DNA of 64,000 nucleotides from Saccharothrix saharensis. Lineage in GTDB: Bacteria; Actinomycetota; Actinomycetes; Mycobacteriales; Pseudonocardiaceae. Shown here one piece after another: positions 1 through 9,007 of this stretch. The position numbers were made by a program, and so were the translations under genes. The notes under the pieces are model-generated. The model was not told the origin of the DNA. It searched no databases and was given only the letters and a program-made list of their open reading frames with translations. The stretch is from assembly GCF_006716745.1 (NCBI RefSeq), contig NZ_VFPP01000001.1, positions 8,071,386-8,135,385 on the forward strand, given 5' to 3'. The first letter of the stretch is position 1, and the number at the start of each line of letters is the position of its first letter.

Positions 1-1
1 C

Positions 2-574
2 GAACCGGACCCGGCCATGCTGACCGAGCTGCGCCGGGCGCTGCCGTCCGTCCGCGCGCTGCGGGGCAGCGCCGAGGCGATCCCGCTGCCGGACGGGTCG
101 GTGGACGCCGTGGTGGCCGGGAACGCGATGCACTGGTTCGACATGGCGGTCGCGGGACCGGAGATCGCCAGGGTCCTCGCGCCCGGCGGCGTCCTGGCCG
201 GCCTGTGGAACGTCCTGGACGACCACGTCGAGTGGGTCGCCGAACTCGGGCGGGTCGCCGGGGCCGTCGTCGTCGGGCCGCGTGACACGGTGACCGGGTG
301 GCGTGCGGCGACGGCCGACCCGCACCTGCCGGGTGGCCCGCCGGCCCGGTTCGGCGCGCCGGAGCACGCCGAGTTCCCGCACGGGCAGCGGCGGACCGCC
401 GAGTCACTCGTGTCGACGCTCGCGACGCGGGCCGGCGTGCTGGTCCTGCCCGCCCGCGACCGGCGGGCGGTGCTCGACCGGATCAGGGTCTTCCTCACGA
501 GCGACCCCCGGACCGGACGTGGCGAGTTCACGCTCCCGATGTGGACGGGTGTGCTGCGCGTGCGGCGGCTCTGA
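2..574 (+). CDS. class I SAM-dependent methyltransferase, 5'-truncated by window edge
   Basis: The reading frame is open to the first base of the window, so only the C-terminal ~190 residues are seen. The stretch just before the first visible ATG reads E-P-D-P-A, the usual motif II 'xEPDPxM' of small-molecule methyltransferases, followed by AEAIPLPDGSVDAVV (motif IV/post-II) and FDMAVAGPEIARVLAPGGVL (motif VI region). This is the AdoMet-binding Rossmann fold of the UbiE/COQ5 (Methyltransf_11) type. The glycine-rich motif I must lie upstream of the window. It is convergent with the P450 that follows (32-bp gap). The substrate cannot be told. Confidence 0.85.
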   Translation, partial: EPDPAMLTELRRALPSVRALRGSAEAIPLPDGSVDAVVAGNAMHWFDMAVAGPEIARVLAPGGVLAGLWNVLDDHVEWVAELGRVAGAVVVGPRDTVTGWRAATADPHLPGGPPARFGAPEHAEFPHGQRRTAESLVSTLATRAGVLVLPARDRRAVLDRIRVFLTSDPRTGRGEFTLPMWTGVLRVRRL

Positions 575-606
575 GAGCGGAACACCGCCGCACGCGCGCA
601 CACCGA

Positions 607-1785
607 TCAGGACACCTTCCGGGCCGCCACGTCCCACACGGCGTGCAGCGGGCCGGTCAGGCGCAGCTTCCAGCCGCGGGGTGCGGCCCGCGTGCCCGGT
701 GCCGGCCGCACGTTGGGCATCCGCTCCAGCAGCACGTCCAGCGCGGTCCGCGCCGCGGCGGTGACCAGCGGGTGCGCCGGGCAGCCGTGCGGGCCGACGC
801 CGAAGCCCAGGTGCGTGCGGACGTCGCGGTGCAGGTCGAACCGGTCGGGGTCGGTGAACTCGTCCTCGTCCCGGTTGGCCGAGGCGATGGCGGCGGCGAT
901 CTGGCTGTCCGCCGGGATGTCCCGGCCGCCCAGCGTCACGTCCCGGGTCGTGCGCCTGCCCAGCACGCCGACCGGCCCGCTCCACCGCAACGCCTCGTAC
1001 ACCGCCGCGCCGAGCAGCGCCCGGTCGGCGCGGACGGCGGCGAGCTGGTCCGGCTCGGACCACAACGCCACCAGCGTCCAGGCCGCCAACCACCCCGGCT
1101 CGATCACGCTCAACCCGAGGTGCTTGAGCACCGGCAGCACGTCGGCGTCCGGCCGCGCGTCCCGGCCGCGCCGGTTGGCGTGCAGCAGGTGCGAGATCAC
1201 CGACCGGTCGGGGTGCTCGCGCAGCCTGCCGACCAGCGCGGTCACCGCCGCGTCGTCGGCCATCACCCCGGCCGCCCGGGCGTCCACCGCCGGGTCGCGG
1301 CCGAAGTTGTTCGCCACGTCGGTGAGCACCTGCCCCCACCGCCGCAACTCGTCCGCCCCCTCGGGCCCGGCGCCGAGGTGCGCGGCCATGGCGATCGCGG
1401 TGACCGGCTCGAAGTAGTCCGCGGCCAGGTCGGCGCCGCCGGTCGGGGCGAGGTCGTCGGCCACGCGGTGCGCGATCGGTCGGGCGGTGGTGTCGACGTA
1501 GTCGGTCACCCGGTGGGGGTCGTAGTCGTGCCGGAACGCCTCCCGCACGTCCCGGTGCGACGGCCCCTCCCGGAACAGCATGGGCGCGCCGCCGCACAGC
1601 GCGTGCAGCGGCGACGACGGCTGGTCCGTGGTGAACCGCTCGGTGTCGGTCAGCACGGTGCGGACGTCACTCCAGCGGGTGACCAGCCACTGGCGCGCCT
1701 CCGGCACCCAGCCGACCGGCTCGTCCCGGCGCAGCCGCGCGTACGCGGGGTAGGGGTCGGTCTCCAGCTCCCGGATCGTGACCAC
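607..1785 (-). CDS. cytochrome P450 with atypical I-helix
   Basis: 392 aa soluble bacterial P450. The heme-ligand loop LGFGVGPHGCPAHPL puts the thiolate at Cys335, and the K-helix ExxR motif is E264-A-L-R267. The I-helix reads LSVIEPGWLAAW (about residues 225-236) where most P450s have AGxD/ExT, so the acid-alcohol pair that delivers protons for O-O cleavage is missing. That is seen in P450s doing unusual chemistry or using substrate-assisted catalysis. GTG start chosen because it lies 4 nt after the stop of the upstream glutamate decarboxylase; the longer reading frame overlaps that gene. The two genes look co-transcribed, which suggests a common substrate or product, but none can be named. 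Confidence 0.9.
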   Translation of the reverse strand: MVTIRELETDPYPAYARLRRDEPVGWVPEARQWLVTRWSDVRTVLTDTERFTTDQPSSPLHALCGGAPMLFREGPSHRDVREAFRHDYDPHRVTDYVDTTARPIAHRVADDLAPTGGADLAADYFEPVTAIAMAAHLGAGPEGADELRRWGQVLTDVANNFGRDPAVDARAAGVMADDAAVTALVGRLREHPDRSVISHLLHANRRGRDARPDADVLPVLKHLGLSVIEPGWLAAWTLVALWSEPDQLAAVRADRALLGAAVYEALRWSGPVGVLGRRTTRDVTLGGRDIPADSQIAAAIASANRDEDEFTDPDRFDLHRDVRTHLGFGVGPHGCPAHPLVTAAARTALDVLLERMPNVRPAPGTRAAPRGWKLRLTGPLHAVWDVAARKVS

Positions 1786-1789
1786 GGCG

Positions 1790-3160
1790 TCAGTCCGTGA
1801 ACGACGGGGCGGTCGCCTCGGGCAGCGGGAACGGGTGGCTGCCCAGCTTCTCGGTGTGCCTGGCCAGGCTCTCCAGGAACTTCGCCGCGAGGTCGAGCGT
1901 GAACCCCTGCCGGCACACCACGCGCAGCACGTGCACGTGCTCCAGGTTGGGTGGCAGGCTGTACGCGGGCACGTGCCAGCCGTCGCCCTTGAGCGCCTCG
2001 GACAGGTGGTACACGGTGAAGCCGACGGCCTTCGGGTCGCGCAGGCGGAACGCCACCACCGGCAGGTCCTCGCCGTCACCGACGATGTCGAACGGCCCGA
2101 CGGCCTCGATGCCCTTGGCGACGTGCCGCGCCACCTCCTGGCACCGCTGCGCGATCATCCGGTAGCCGGCCATCCCGTTGCGCAGGAACTGGTAGTACTG
2201 CGCGATCACGCCGGACGCCGGCCGGGAGAAGTTCAGCGTGAACGTCGGGTGGTGGCCGCCGAGCACGTTGCAGTCGAAGACCAGCGACTCGGGCAGGTAC
2301 TCGGGGTCGCGCCACAGGCACCACCCCGACCCCGGGTAGACGAGGCCGAACTTGTGGCCGGACGCGTTGATCGACACCACCCGGGGCAGCGCGAAGTCCC
2401 AGGCGACGTCCACGTCGAGGAACGGCGCGACGAACCCGCCGCTGGCCGCGTCGACGTGCAGCGGCACGTCCACGCCCCGGTCGGCCGCCACCGCGTCGAG
2501 CGCGGCGGCGATCTCCGCGACCGGGTCGTAGCGCCCGTCCTGGGTGCTGCCGAGCACCGCGACGACGCCGATCGTGTTGCCGTCCACCGCCTCGGCGGTG
2601 AGCTCCGGGTCGAGGGTCGTGCGGCCCTCCTCCAGCGGCACCACGCGGGCCTCCACGTCCCAGAAGTTGCAGAACTTCGGCCAGCAGACGTGGACGTGGG
2701 CGCCGAACACCATGTTCGGCGTGCCCGTGCCGCCGCGCTCGCGCCAGCGGCGCAGCATGGCCAGCCCGGCGAGCATGGCCGCTTCCGAGCTGCCGCTGGT
2801 GGAACAGCCGATGAACCGGCCGTCGTCCTCGTGCCACAGGCCGGCCAGCGCGTTGATGCACTCCTGCTCGATGTCGGAGCTGGCCGGGTACTCCTCGCGG
2901 TTCATGAGGTTGATCGCGGCCGTGTCGGCGTAGATCCGCTCCAGCTCCGGTTCGGCGGACGTGGTGCAGAACGTGGCCAGGTTGAGGGCGGCCCGGCCGT
3001 CGAGCAGCAGCCGCGAGTGCACGATGCCCGCCGCGACGCCCGCGGGGATCGGGTTCTCCGGCAGCCTGCCCTTGGGGATGACGTCCTCGTCGATCCGCTG
3101 CGCGAAAACGGGAGCGACCTGCACGTCGCGCTCATCGGTGATGACGCGCTGCAAACTCAT
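1790..3160 (-). CDS. gad: glutamate decarboxylase (PLP-dependent, group II)
   Basis: 456 aa, close to E. coli GadB (466). PLP chemistry residues are visible: SINASGHKFGL with the Schiff-base lysine at K270, the ring-nitrogen Asp in HVDAAS (D237), and TSGSSEAAM for phosphate binding. It would convert L-glutamate to GABA plus CO2. The ATG at 3160 has a GAGG ribosome site 7 nt upstream; an in-frame start 36 nt further up lacks one. It sits directly upstream of a P450 with a 4-nt gap, an unusual partner for an acid-resistance enzyme, and no GadC antiporter is present. The enzyme could therefore serve a biosynthetic role on glutamate or a related amino acid. Family assignment is firm; physiological role is inference. 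Confidence 0.93.
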   Translation of the reverse strand: MSLQRVITDERDVQVAPVFAQRIDEDVIPKGRLPENPIPAGVAAGIVHSRLLLDGRAALNLATFCTTSAEPELERIYADTAAINLMNREEYPASSDIEQECINALAGLWHEDDGRFIGCSTSGSSEAAMLAGLAMLRRWRERGGTGTPNMVFGAHVHVCWPKFCNFWDVEARVVPLEEGRTTLDPELTAEAVDGNTIGVVAVLGSTQDGRYDPVAEIAAALDAVAADRGVDVPLHVDAASGGFVAPFLDVDVAWDFALPRVVSINASGHKFGLVYPGSGWCLWRDPEYLPESLVFDCNVLGGHHPTFTLNFSRPASGVIAQYYQFLRNGMAGYRMIAQRCQEVARHVAKGIEAVGPFDIVGDGEDLPVVAFRLRDPKAVGFTVYHLSEALKGDGWHVPAYSLPPNLEHVHVLRVVCRQGFTLDLAAKFLESLARHTEKLGSHPFPLPEATAPSFTD

Positions 3161-3437
3161 GGTGACCTCATTCTGCGGGATGCCGAGGAACACCAAGAGG
3201 TCTATCGCGGGAATCGCGGCAACGGTTAGCCCTGTTCAGGTGGAGTGGGTGTCACCTGTTCGAGTCGAGCGCGTCGTGATTTCCGCCGCGCGCAGGGCGA
3301 AGTCGCACTCCTGATCACCCGGAATTGCGGCACGAACGAGCGCACGAAGCCGTTTTCGGCGGCGGAACGTGAGATCGCCGGTGCGGCATTACGTCATTTC
3401 GGCGACACCTCGGCGCGGCAGGCTGGCGCACGCGGAG

Positions 3438-4052
3438 TCACCGGACGGGTTGGCGCAGCACGGTCCGGAGCCTCGCGGGCTCGGTCCGGCGCGGGTCGCC
3501 GACGTAGACCTCGTGGTGCGGCCCGGTCATCCGCAGGCCGTTGGTCCGCAGCCACTCGCCGTGCAACCTGGCCAACACCGGTCCTTCGTCGTCGTATGGC
3601 CCGATGTGCAGGACCTGGGCGCTGGTGCCCTCGTGCAGGACGTGCCGGTGGACGTCGGCGACGGTCGGCAGATCCTTCTTGGCCGACGCGACCCGCTTGG
3701 CCTCCTCGATGGCCTCCTCGGTGATCCAGTCGGGTTGGCTGATGAGCATCCGCCAGTGCCAGGAGTCCTTGGCCCGGGTGGTGAACACCTCCGGGTCGTC
3801 GGCCCACCACAGCCCTTCCAGCGGCGCCACGACGAGGTCGCGCCCCGCGCGCTTGCTCGTGAACTTGATCGCGTAGGCGACGGTGTAGAGCGCCTCGACG
3901 GCGCGGGCGTAGTCGGGGCTGGTGTTGGGGTCGCCGCGGCCGTCGACGGCGAGGAACTGCTGTTCGGGCACGTCGACGAGCGCCCAGTCGGTGTTCTTGG
4001 GCGCGTAGAGCCGCTTGAGCTCCCGCTTGACGTCGTAGCGGTCGGCGCTCAC
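3438..4052 (-). CDS. GyrI-like small-molecule-binding domain protein
   Basis: 204 aa, matching the GyrI-like (SOUL/AraC effector-binding type) domain: EQQFLAVDGRGDPN near the N-terminus, LEGLWW mid-protein, and HIGPYDDEGPVLARLHGEWL near the C-terminus. Such domains bind drug-like ligands and occur alone or fused to MerR/AraC regulators. GTG start at 4052 has AGGAGG about 10 nt upstream and overlaps the stop of the PadR gene by 4 nt (GTGA), so the two are translationally coupled. The likely role is ligand sensing or sequestration in partnership with PadR. The ligand is unknown. Confidence 0.85.
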   Translation of the reverse strand: MSADRYDVKRELKRLYAPKNTDWALVDVPEQQFLAVDGRGDPNTSPDYARAVEALYTVAYAIKFTSKRAGRDLVVAPLEGLWWADDPEVFTTRAKDSWHWRMLISQPDWITEEAIEEAKRVASAKKDLPTVADVHRHVLHEGTSAQVLHIGPYDDEGPVLARLHGEWLRTNGLRMTGPHHEVYVGDPRRTEPARLRTVLRQPVR

Positions 4053-4606
4053 GGCCTGCCGTCCTCCTGGTCGGGTGTCGTGGTCACTTCGGCCCGGTAG
4101 GCGGACAGCCAGCGCTGTTCGGCTTCCAGTTGGGCCAGCGAGAAGTCGAAGATCGCGCGGGCGAAGCGGGGCGCGTGCGGTTGGGCGGCGGCGGCCGCGC
4201 GGAGCTCGGTGATCTTGGCGGCGACGGCGTCGGCCCGCCGGTGGAGCGCGGCGCGCAGCCGGTCCGGCGGGATGGCGGGTTCGTTGGCCAGCCCGACGAG
4301 CACGGGCGGGAACACCGGCCGCAGTTCGGCCACCGCCGCTTCGGCGGCCCGCGCGCACGCCCGGCGCCCGTCCGCCGTGGGGCCGAAGACCTTGCGCGCC
4401 CTGCCCCGCCGCGCGTTCGGCTCGCCGACCTCCTCGACCAGGCCCCGGTCGCGCAGCTTGGCCAGCAGGTAGTAGATGGAGCTGAACCCGATCTCGGTCC
4501 ACTCCCGCGAACCGCGGGCGGTGATCACCTCTTCCAACTCGTAGCCGTGCCGGGGCCGCTCCACCAGCAGGCCGAGGAGGGTCAGCTCCGCGGGTGTCAG
4601 GTCCAT
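4049..4606 (-). CDS. PadR-family transcriptional regulator
   Basis: 185 aa. The N-terminal winged helix is typical of PadR: LTPAELTLLGLLVERPRHGYEL, then SSIYYLLAKLRDRGLVEE, followed by the GRARKVFGPTADGR wing. The C-terminal half is a helical dimerisation domain (PadR subfamily-1 length, about 180 aa). It overlaps the downstream GyrI-like gene by 4 nt, so the two form a dicistronic unit. A 26-bp near-perfect palindrome begins 2 nt upstream of the ATG, so autorepression is very likely. Confidence 0.92.
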   Translation of the reverse strand: MDLTPAELTLLGLLVERPRHGYELEEVITARGSREWTEIGFSSIYYLLAKLRDRGLVEEVGEPNARRGRARKVFGPTADGRRACARAAEAAVAELRPVFPPVLVGLANEPAIPPDRLRAALHRRADAVAAKITELRAAAAAQPHAPRFARAIFDFSLAQLEAEQRWLSAYRAEVTTTPDQEDGRP

Positions 4607-4607
4607 G

Positions 4608-4633
4608 CACTTACTCTAGTACTAGAATAAGTG
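4608..4633. promoter_or_regulatory. 26-bp palindromic PadR operator
   Basis: Twelve of 13 base pairs match across a centre lying between 4620 and 4621; the only mismatch is at the seventh pair. The arms carry CACTTA and TAAGTG ends and a TCTAGTACTAGA core. It abuts the PadR ATG (4606), leaving no room for a normal ribosome site between it and the start, so the message is probably leaderless or very short-leadered and the operator should cover the promoter. Confidence 0.8.
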
Positions 4634-4668
4634 GCCGTCCGCCGTGGACGGTCGGCACCGCGGGGCGA

Positions 4669-5712
4669 TCAGGCGTCGAGGCCGAACGCGGGCAGCAGCG
4701 CGTTGTCGTGGAAGCGGGTCAGGGCGGCGATGCGGTCGCCGGCCAGGGTCAGCACGAGCATGCCGTGCGGGTGCGGTACCGATGTCCCGGGATCGCGCAC
4801 GTAGAGGCCGTACGCGGGCTGCCCGTTGGCCCGGGTCGGGACCAGCACGTGCCGCCGGTCGTCGCGCAGCGCGACCGAGGCCAGGAAGTGCCCGACGGCG
4901 TCCGGGCCGTGGTACTCCTGGGGCAGCGGCGGCATGGACAGCCGCACGTCGTCGGTCAGCATCGCCACGATCGCGGCCACGTCGCCGGCCTGGAACGCGC
5001 GGGTGAAGTCGGCCACGACCCGCCGTTCCCGCGGCGACCCCGGCAGCGGCGCGCGGTCGCGGCCCGGCAGGTCGCCCGCCACCGCCGCCCGCGCCCGCTT
5101 CAAGGCGCCGGCGACGCCGTTCTCGGTGGTGCCCAGCATGTCCGCGACCTCGGCCGCGCGGAACTGCAGCACGTCGCGCAGCACCAGCACGGCCCGCTGC
5201 TGCGCGGGCAGCCCCTGCACCGCGGCCAGGAAGGCCAGTGACACCGACTCCCGCTGCTCGTACCGCGCCTCCGGGCCGGGCCCGCGGTCGACGACGTCGT
5301 CGAGCAGGGCGTCGGGGCAGGGCTCCAGCCGCAGCGGTTCGGCCCGGTGGTGCGACGGCTCGGGGAACGCGACGTCCGGCTGGTCTGCCGGGGCCCGCCG
5401 GGACACCGCGCGCAAGGCGTTGAGGCAGCGGTTGGTGGCGATCCGGTACAGCCACGTCCGCACCGACGCGCGCTCCTCGTACCCGCCGATCCCGCGCCAC
5501 GCCGCCAGCAACGTCTCCTGCACCACGTCCTCGGCGTCCTGCACCGAGCCCAGCATGCGGTAGCAGTGCACGTGCAACTCGCGGCGGTACGGCTCGACCA
5601 CCGCGCGGAACGCCTCGCCGTCACCGGCGCGCGCCGACGCCACCAGTTCCCGCTCCGGGGGGCCGACCCGGGACGACGCGGTGGGGTCGGCGGCCGGCGG
5701 GTTCCCTGACAT
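4669..5712 (-). CDS. ECF sigma factor with C-terminal SnoaL-like domain (SigG/SigX5 type)
   Basis: 347 aa. Region 2 covers about residues 30-95 (FRAVVEPYRRELHVHCYRML, DAEDVVQETLLAAW, RTWLYRIATNRCLN). Region 4 covers about 165-215 (LPAQQRAVLVLRDVL, AAEVADMLGTTENGVAGALKRAR). The remaining C-terminal 115 residues fit an NTF2/SnoaL fold (DFTRAFQAGDVAAIVAMLTDDVRLSMPP). In this class the fused SnoaL domain replaces a separate anti-sigma factor and modulates activity. ATG at 5712 has a GGAGGAG ribosome site. No anti-sigma gene is adjacent, consistent with the fusion class. Confidence 0.92.
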   Translation of the reverse strand: MSGNPPAADPTASSRVGPPERELVASARAGDGEAFRAVVEPYRRELHVHCYRMLGSVQDAEDVVQETLLAAWRGIGGYEERASVRTWLYRIATNRCLNALRAVSRRAPADQPDVAFPEPSHHRAEPLRLEPCPDALLDDVVDRGPGPEARYEQRESVSLAFLAAVQGLPAQQRAVLVLRDVLQFRAAEVADMLGTTENGVAGALKRARAAVAGDLPGRDRAPLPGSPRERRVVADFTRAFQAGDVAAIVAMLTDDVRLSMPPLPQEYHGPDAVGHFLASVALRDDRRHVLVPTRANGQPAYGLYVRDPGTSVPHPHGMLVLTLAGDRIAALTRFHDNALLPAFGLDA

Positions 5713-5816
5713 GTGACTCCTCCTCCGACGCGCCCTTCCGGTGGGCCGTCGGCCCGCCCACGAGTATCCGCCACGGCGACGACGCCCCGGCCGTGGTCGA
5801 CGCCCGGGGATCGTGC

Positions 5817-6548
<732 letters not shown>

Positions 6549-6567
6549 CTTCTAAAACCTACTTCTG

Positions 6568-6597
6568 TTGACGAAATTTGAGCCTGGCTTCTAAGGT
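6568..6597 (+). promoter_or_regulatory. candidate promoter of doxX-like/folE operon
   Basis: TTGACG (6568-6573) and TAAGGT (6592-6597) are separated by 18 bp, 34 nt before the DoxX-like ATG. It lies in the 82-bp gap shared with the divergent SufR-like regulator, so the regulator could act here. Confidence 0.55.
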
Positions 6598-6630
6598 TAG
6601 CCGAAGTTGTCGATAGAAGGAGTGAGAGTC

Positions 6631-7068
6631 ATGGCCACCGAGGTGTCCGGCGTACCGCCGACCGGTCGCGTGTTGCGATCCGACCCCGCCCACCAGGCGT
6701 TCCTGCTCCTGCGCACCGTGTTCACGGTCGCGCCGGTGCTGTTCGGGCTCGACAAGTTCGCCGGTGTGCTCGTGGACTGGCCGAGGTACCTGGCGCCGTG
6801 GCTCGACGGCGTCCTGCCCGGTACCGCGCAGCAGGCCATGTACGCCGTCGGCGTGGTGGAGGTCGTCGCGGGCGTCCTGGTCGCGGTGGCGCCCCGGTTC
6901 GGCGGTCCCCTGGTCGCGGCGTGGCTGGCCGGGATCATCGTCGACCTGCTGACCCTGCCGGGGTACTACGACGTGGCGCTGCGCGACTTCGGCCTGCTCG
7001 TCGCCGCGCTCGCGCTGGCCCGCCTGGCGGTGCGGTACGCCCCGGCCCGCGGTGGGCGGGCGCGGTGA
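6631..7068 (+). CDS. DoxX-like integral membrane protein
   Basis: 145 aa with about four hydrophobic helices (LLLRTVFTVAPVLFGLDKF, MYAVGVVEVVAGVLVAVA, LVAAWLAGIIVDLLTL, LLVAALALARLAV), the DoxX/YkgB-like pattern. ATG at 6631 preceded by AAGGAG. Its stop overlaps the GTG of folE (GTGA), so the two are translationally coupled. DoxX-type proteins are linked to thiosulfate or redox metabolism in other bacteria; its role beside a GTP cyclohydrolase is unclear. Confidence 0.8.
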   Translation: MATEVSGVPPTGRVLRSDPAHQAFLLLRTVFTVAPVLFGLDKFAGVLVDWPRYLAPWLDGVLPGTAQQAMYAVGVVEVVAGVLVAVAPRFGGPLVAAWLAGIIVDLLTLPGYYDVALRDFGLLVAALALARLAVRYAPARGGRAR

Positions 7069-7700
7069 CCACCCTCGCGCGCCAACCCTCGTTCGACCCG
7101 CCCGCGGGCTCGCACCGGCGGCCGCACCCGGTGCACGGGCGCCCCGGCGTGGACGTCGAAGCGGCCCGGCGGGCGGTGGCCGACCTGCTCGTCGCGCTGG
7201 GCAAGGACCCGGCGTCGGAGCACCTGGCCGACACGCCGCGCCGGGTCGCCCACGCCTACGCCGAGATGCTGACCCCGCGCGAGTTCGACCTGACCACGTT
7301 CCCGAACGAGGAGGGTTACGACGAGCTGGTGCTGGCCCGCGGCATCCCGGTGCAGTCGCTGTGCGAGCACCACATGCTGCCGTTCCAGGGGGTCGCGCAC
7401 GTGGGTTACCTGCCGGGGGAGCGCATCCTCGGCCTGTCGAAGCTCGCCCGCGTGGTCGAGCTGTTCGCCCGCGACCTGCAGGTGCAGGAACGGCTGACCA
7501 AGCAGGTCGCGGGCTGGCTGCTGGAGCACCTGGCACCGCGCGGCGTCGGCGTGGTCGTGGAGGCCGAGCACCTGTGCCTGTCGCTGCGCGGCGTGCGGGC
7601 GGCCGGCTCGCGCACGGTCACGTCCGCGATGCTCGGCGCGTTGCGCGACGACGCCCGGACCCGGCAGGAGTTCTTCGCCCTCACCGGCGTCCGGGCGTAG
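7065..7700 (+). CDS. folE: GTP cyclohydrolase I (FolE)
   Basis: 211 aa. It converts GTP to 7,8-dihydroneopterin triphosphate, the entry step to folate and tetrahydrobiopterin. Family signatures are present: SLCEHHMLPFQGVAHVGY (zinc Cys and His), GLSKLARVVELFARDLQVQERLTKQ, and EAEHLCLSLRGV with the second zinc cysteine. GTG start overlaps the upstream stop. No other folate genes surround it, so it may be a second copy supplying pterin for a local pathway or a stress-responsive copy under the SufR-like regulator. The upstream in-frame extension overlaps DoxX and is rejected. Confidence 0.95.
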   Translation: MTTLARQPSFDPPAGSHRRPHPVHGRPGVDVEAARRAVADLLVALGKDPASEHLADTPRRVAHAYAEMLTPREFDLTTFPNEEGYDELVLARGIPVQSLCEHHMLPFQGVAHVGYLPGERILGLSKLARVVELFARDLQVQERLTKQVAGWLLEHLAPRGVGVVVEAEHLCLSLRGVRAAGSRTVTSAMLGALRDDARTRQEFFALTGVRA

Positions 7701-7720
7701 TCGGCCCGTCCCGGCCGCGC

Positions 7721-9007
7721 TCAGGTCTTCCGCGCGGCCACCGGCGGAGGTGCGAGGTCGGTCGCGCCGCGCTCCAGGCTCTCGGGCAGGGAAGCGCGGT
7801 AGATCGGCATCGCGGCGGCGGTGGTCACGATCGCGACGGCGACGAGGATCGCGAACAGCTCCGGTGTCACCAGGCCGTGCGCGAGCCCGATGTTGATGAA
7901 GATCAGGATCATCAGGCCGCGCGCGTTCATCAGCCCACCGACCGCCGACGCGTAGCGCCACGAGAAGCCCTGGGCGCGCACCACCGCCGCGCAGCCCAGG
8001 TACTTCCCGGCGAACGCCACCGCCATGATCACCGCGAGCGGCCACCACAGCCCGCCGCCCGCACCGAAGCCGGACACCTGCGTGTTCAGCCCGCTGAACG
8101 CGAAGAACACCGGCAGCAGCAGGATCGAGTTCAGGTCGGTGAGCCGCGTCTCCAGCTCCCGCCGCACGATCGACGACTGCGGCATGGCCAAGCCGGTGAC
8201 GAACCCGCCGAACACCGAGAACACGCCGATGTAGTCGGTGAACCAGCCGGCCACGAGCACGACCAGCAGCACGAGCGCCATCACGTCGCGGCTCATCCGG
8301 CCCTCGCGCTCGACCCGCGCGCCCAGCTTGGCGAACAGCGAGCGCCCCACCGTGAGCATCAGCAGCGCGAACACCGCCGCGCCCGCCACCGTGCCCGCCG
8401 CGTCGAACGGGCTGCCCGCCGCCGCGACCGCGATGATCACCGCCAGGATCACCCACGCCGCCGCGTCGTCGATCGCCGCCGCGACCAGGGTGAGGCCGCC
8501 GATCGGCGTGTTCGCGATGCCGCGCTCCTGCAGGATCCGCGCCAGCATGGGGAACGCGGTGATCGACAGCGCGCCGCCGACGAACAGCATGAACTCCCAC
8601 CGGGTCGCGCCGTCCGGGCTCAGCGACCCGAAGAACAGCGCCGCCGCGCCCGCGCCCAGCGCGAACGTCGGCAGGATGCCCGACACCGCGAGCGCCGACG
8701 CCCGCCGCATGTTCCGCCCGGCGGCCAGGCCGTGGTCGAGCGAGGACCCGACCAGGAACATGTAGAACGTCAACCCGATCGTGCTGAGCACGTACAGGGT
8801 GTCCTTGACGTCGGCGGGGAAGACCTGGGCCTGCACGCCCGGCGCGACCGCGCCCAGCAGGGCGGGCCCGAGCAGGACGCCGGCGACCATCTCGCCGACC
8901 ACCCTGGGCTGCTTGACCGCCATGGCGAGGCGCCCGCACAGCGTCGTCGCGGCCAGCACGACCGCGAGCGCGGCGAACACCTTCAACGCGAACTGGATCT
9001 GGTTCAC
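7721..9007 (-). CDS. cation:proton antiporter (CPA2 family)
   Basis: 428 aa with about 12 predicted membrane helices (for example LLGPALLGAVAPG, FMLFVGGALSITAFPMLARIL, LMILIFINIGLAHGLVTPEL). The ion-binding Asp-Asp pair of CPA2 exchangers is seen in AAIDDAAAWVIL. The C-terminal tail is short, with no TrkA/RCK domain. The GTG start overlaps the stop of the upstream P450 by 4 nt. As the last gene of the ammonia-lyase-linked operon it may export the product or adjust pH/ion balance during production; that is inference. Confidence 0.9.
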   Translation of the reverse strand: MNQIQFALKVFAALAVVLAATTLCGRLAMAVKQPRVVGEMVAGVLLGPALLGAVAPGVQAQVFPADVKDTLYVLSTIGLTFYMFLVGSSLDHGLAAGRNMRRASALAVSGILPTFALGAGAAALFFGSLSPDGATRWEFMLFVGGALSITAFPMLARILQERGIANTPIGGLTLVAAAIDDAAAWVILAVIIAVAAAGSPFDAAGTVAGAAVFALLMLTVGRSLFAKLGARVEREGRMSRDVMALVLLVVLVAGWFTDYIGVFSVFGGFVTGLAMPQSSIVRRELETRLTDLNSILLLPVFFAFSGLNTQVSGFGAGGGLWWPLAVIMAVAFAGKYLGCAAVVRAQGFSWRYASAVGGLMNARGLMILIFINIGLAHGLVTPELFAILVAVAIVTTAAAMPIYRASLPESLERGATDLAPPPVAARKT

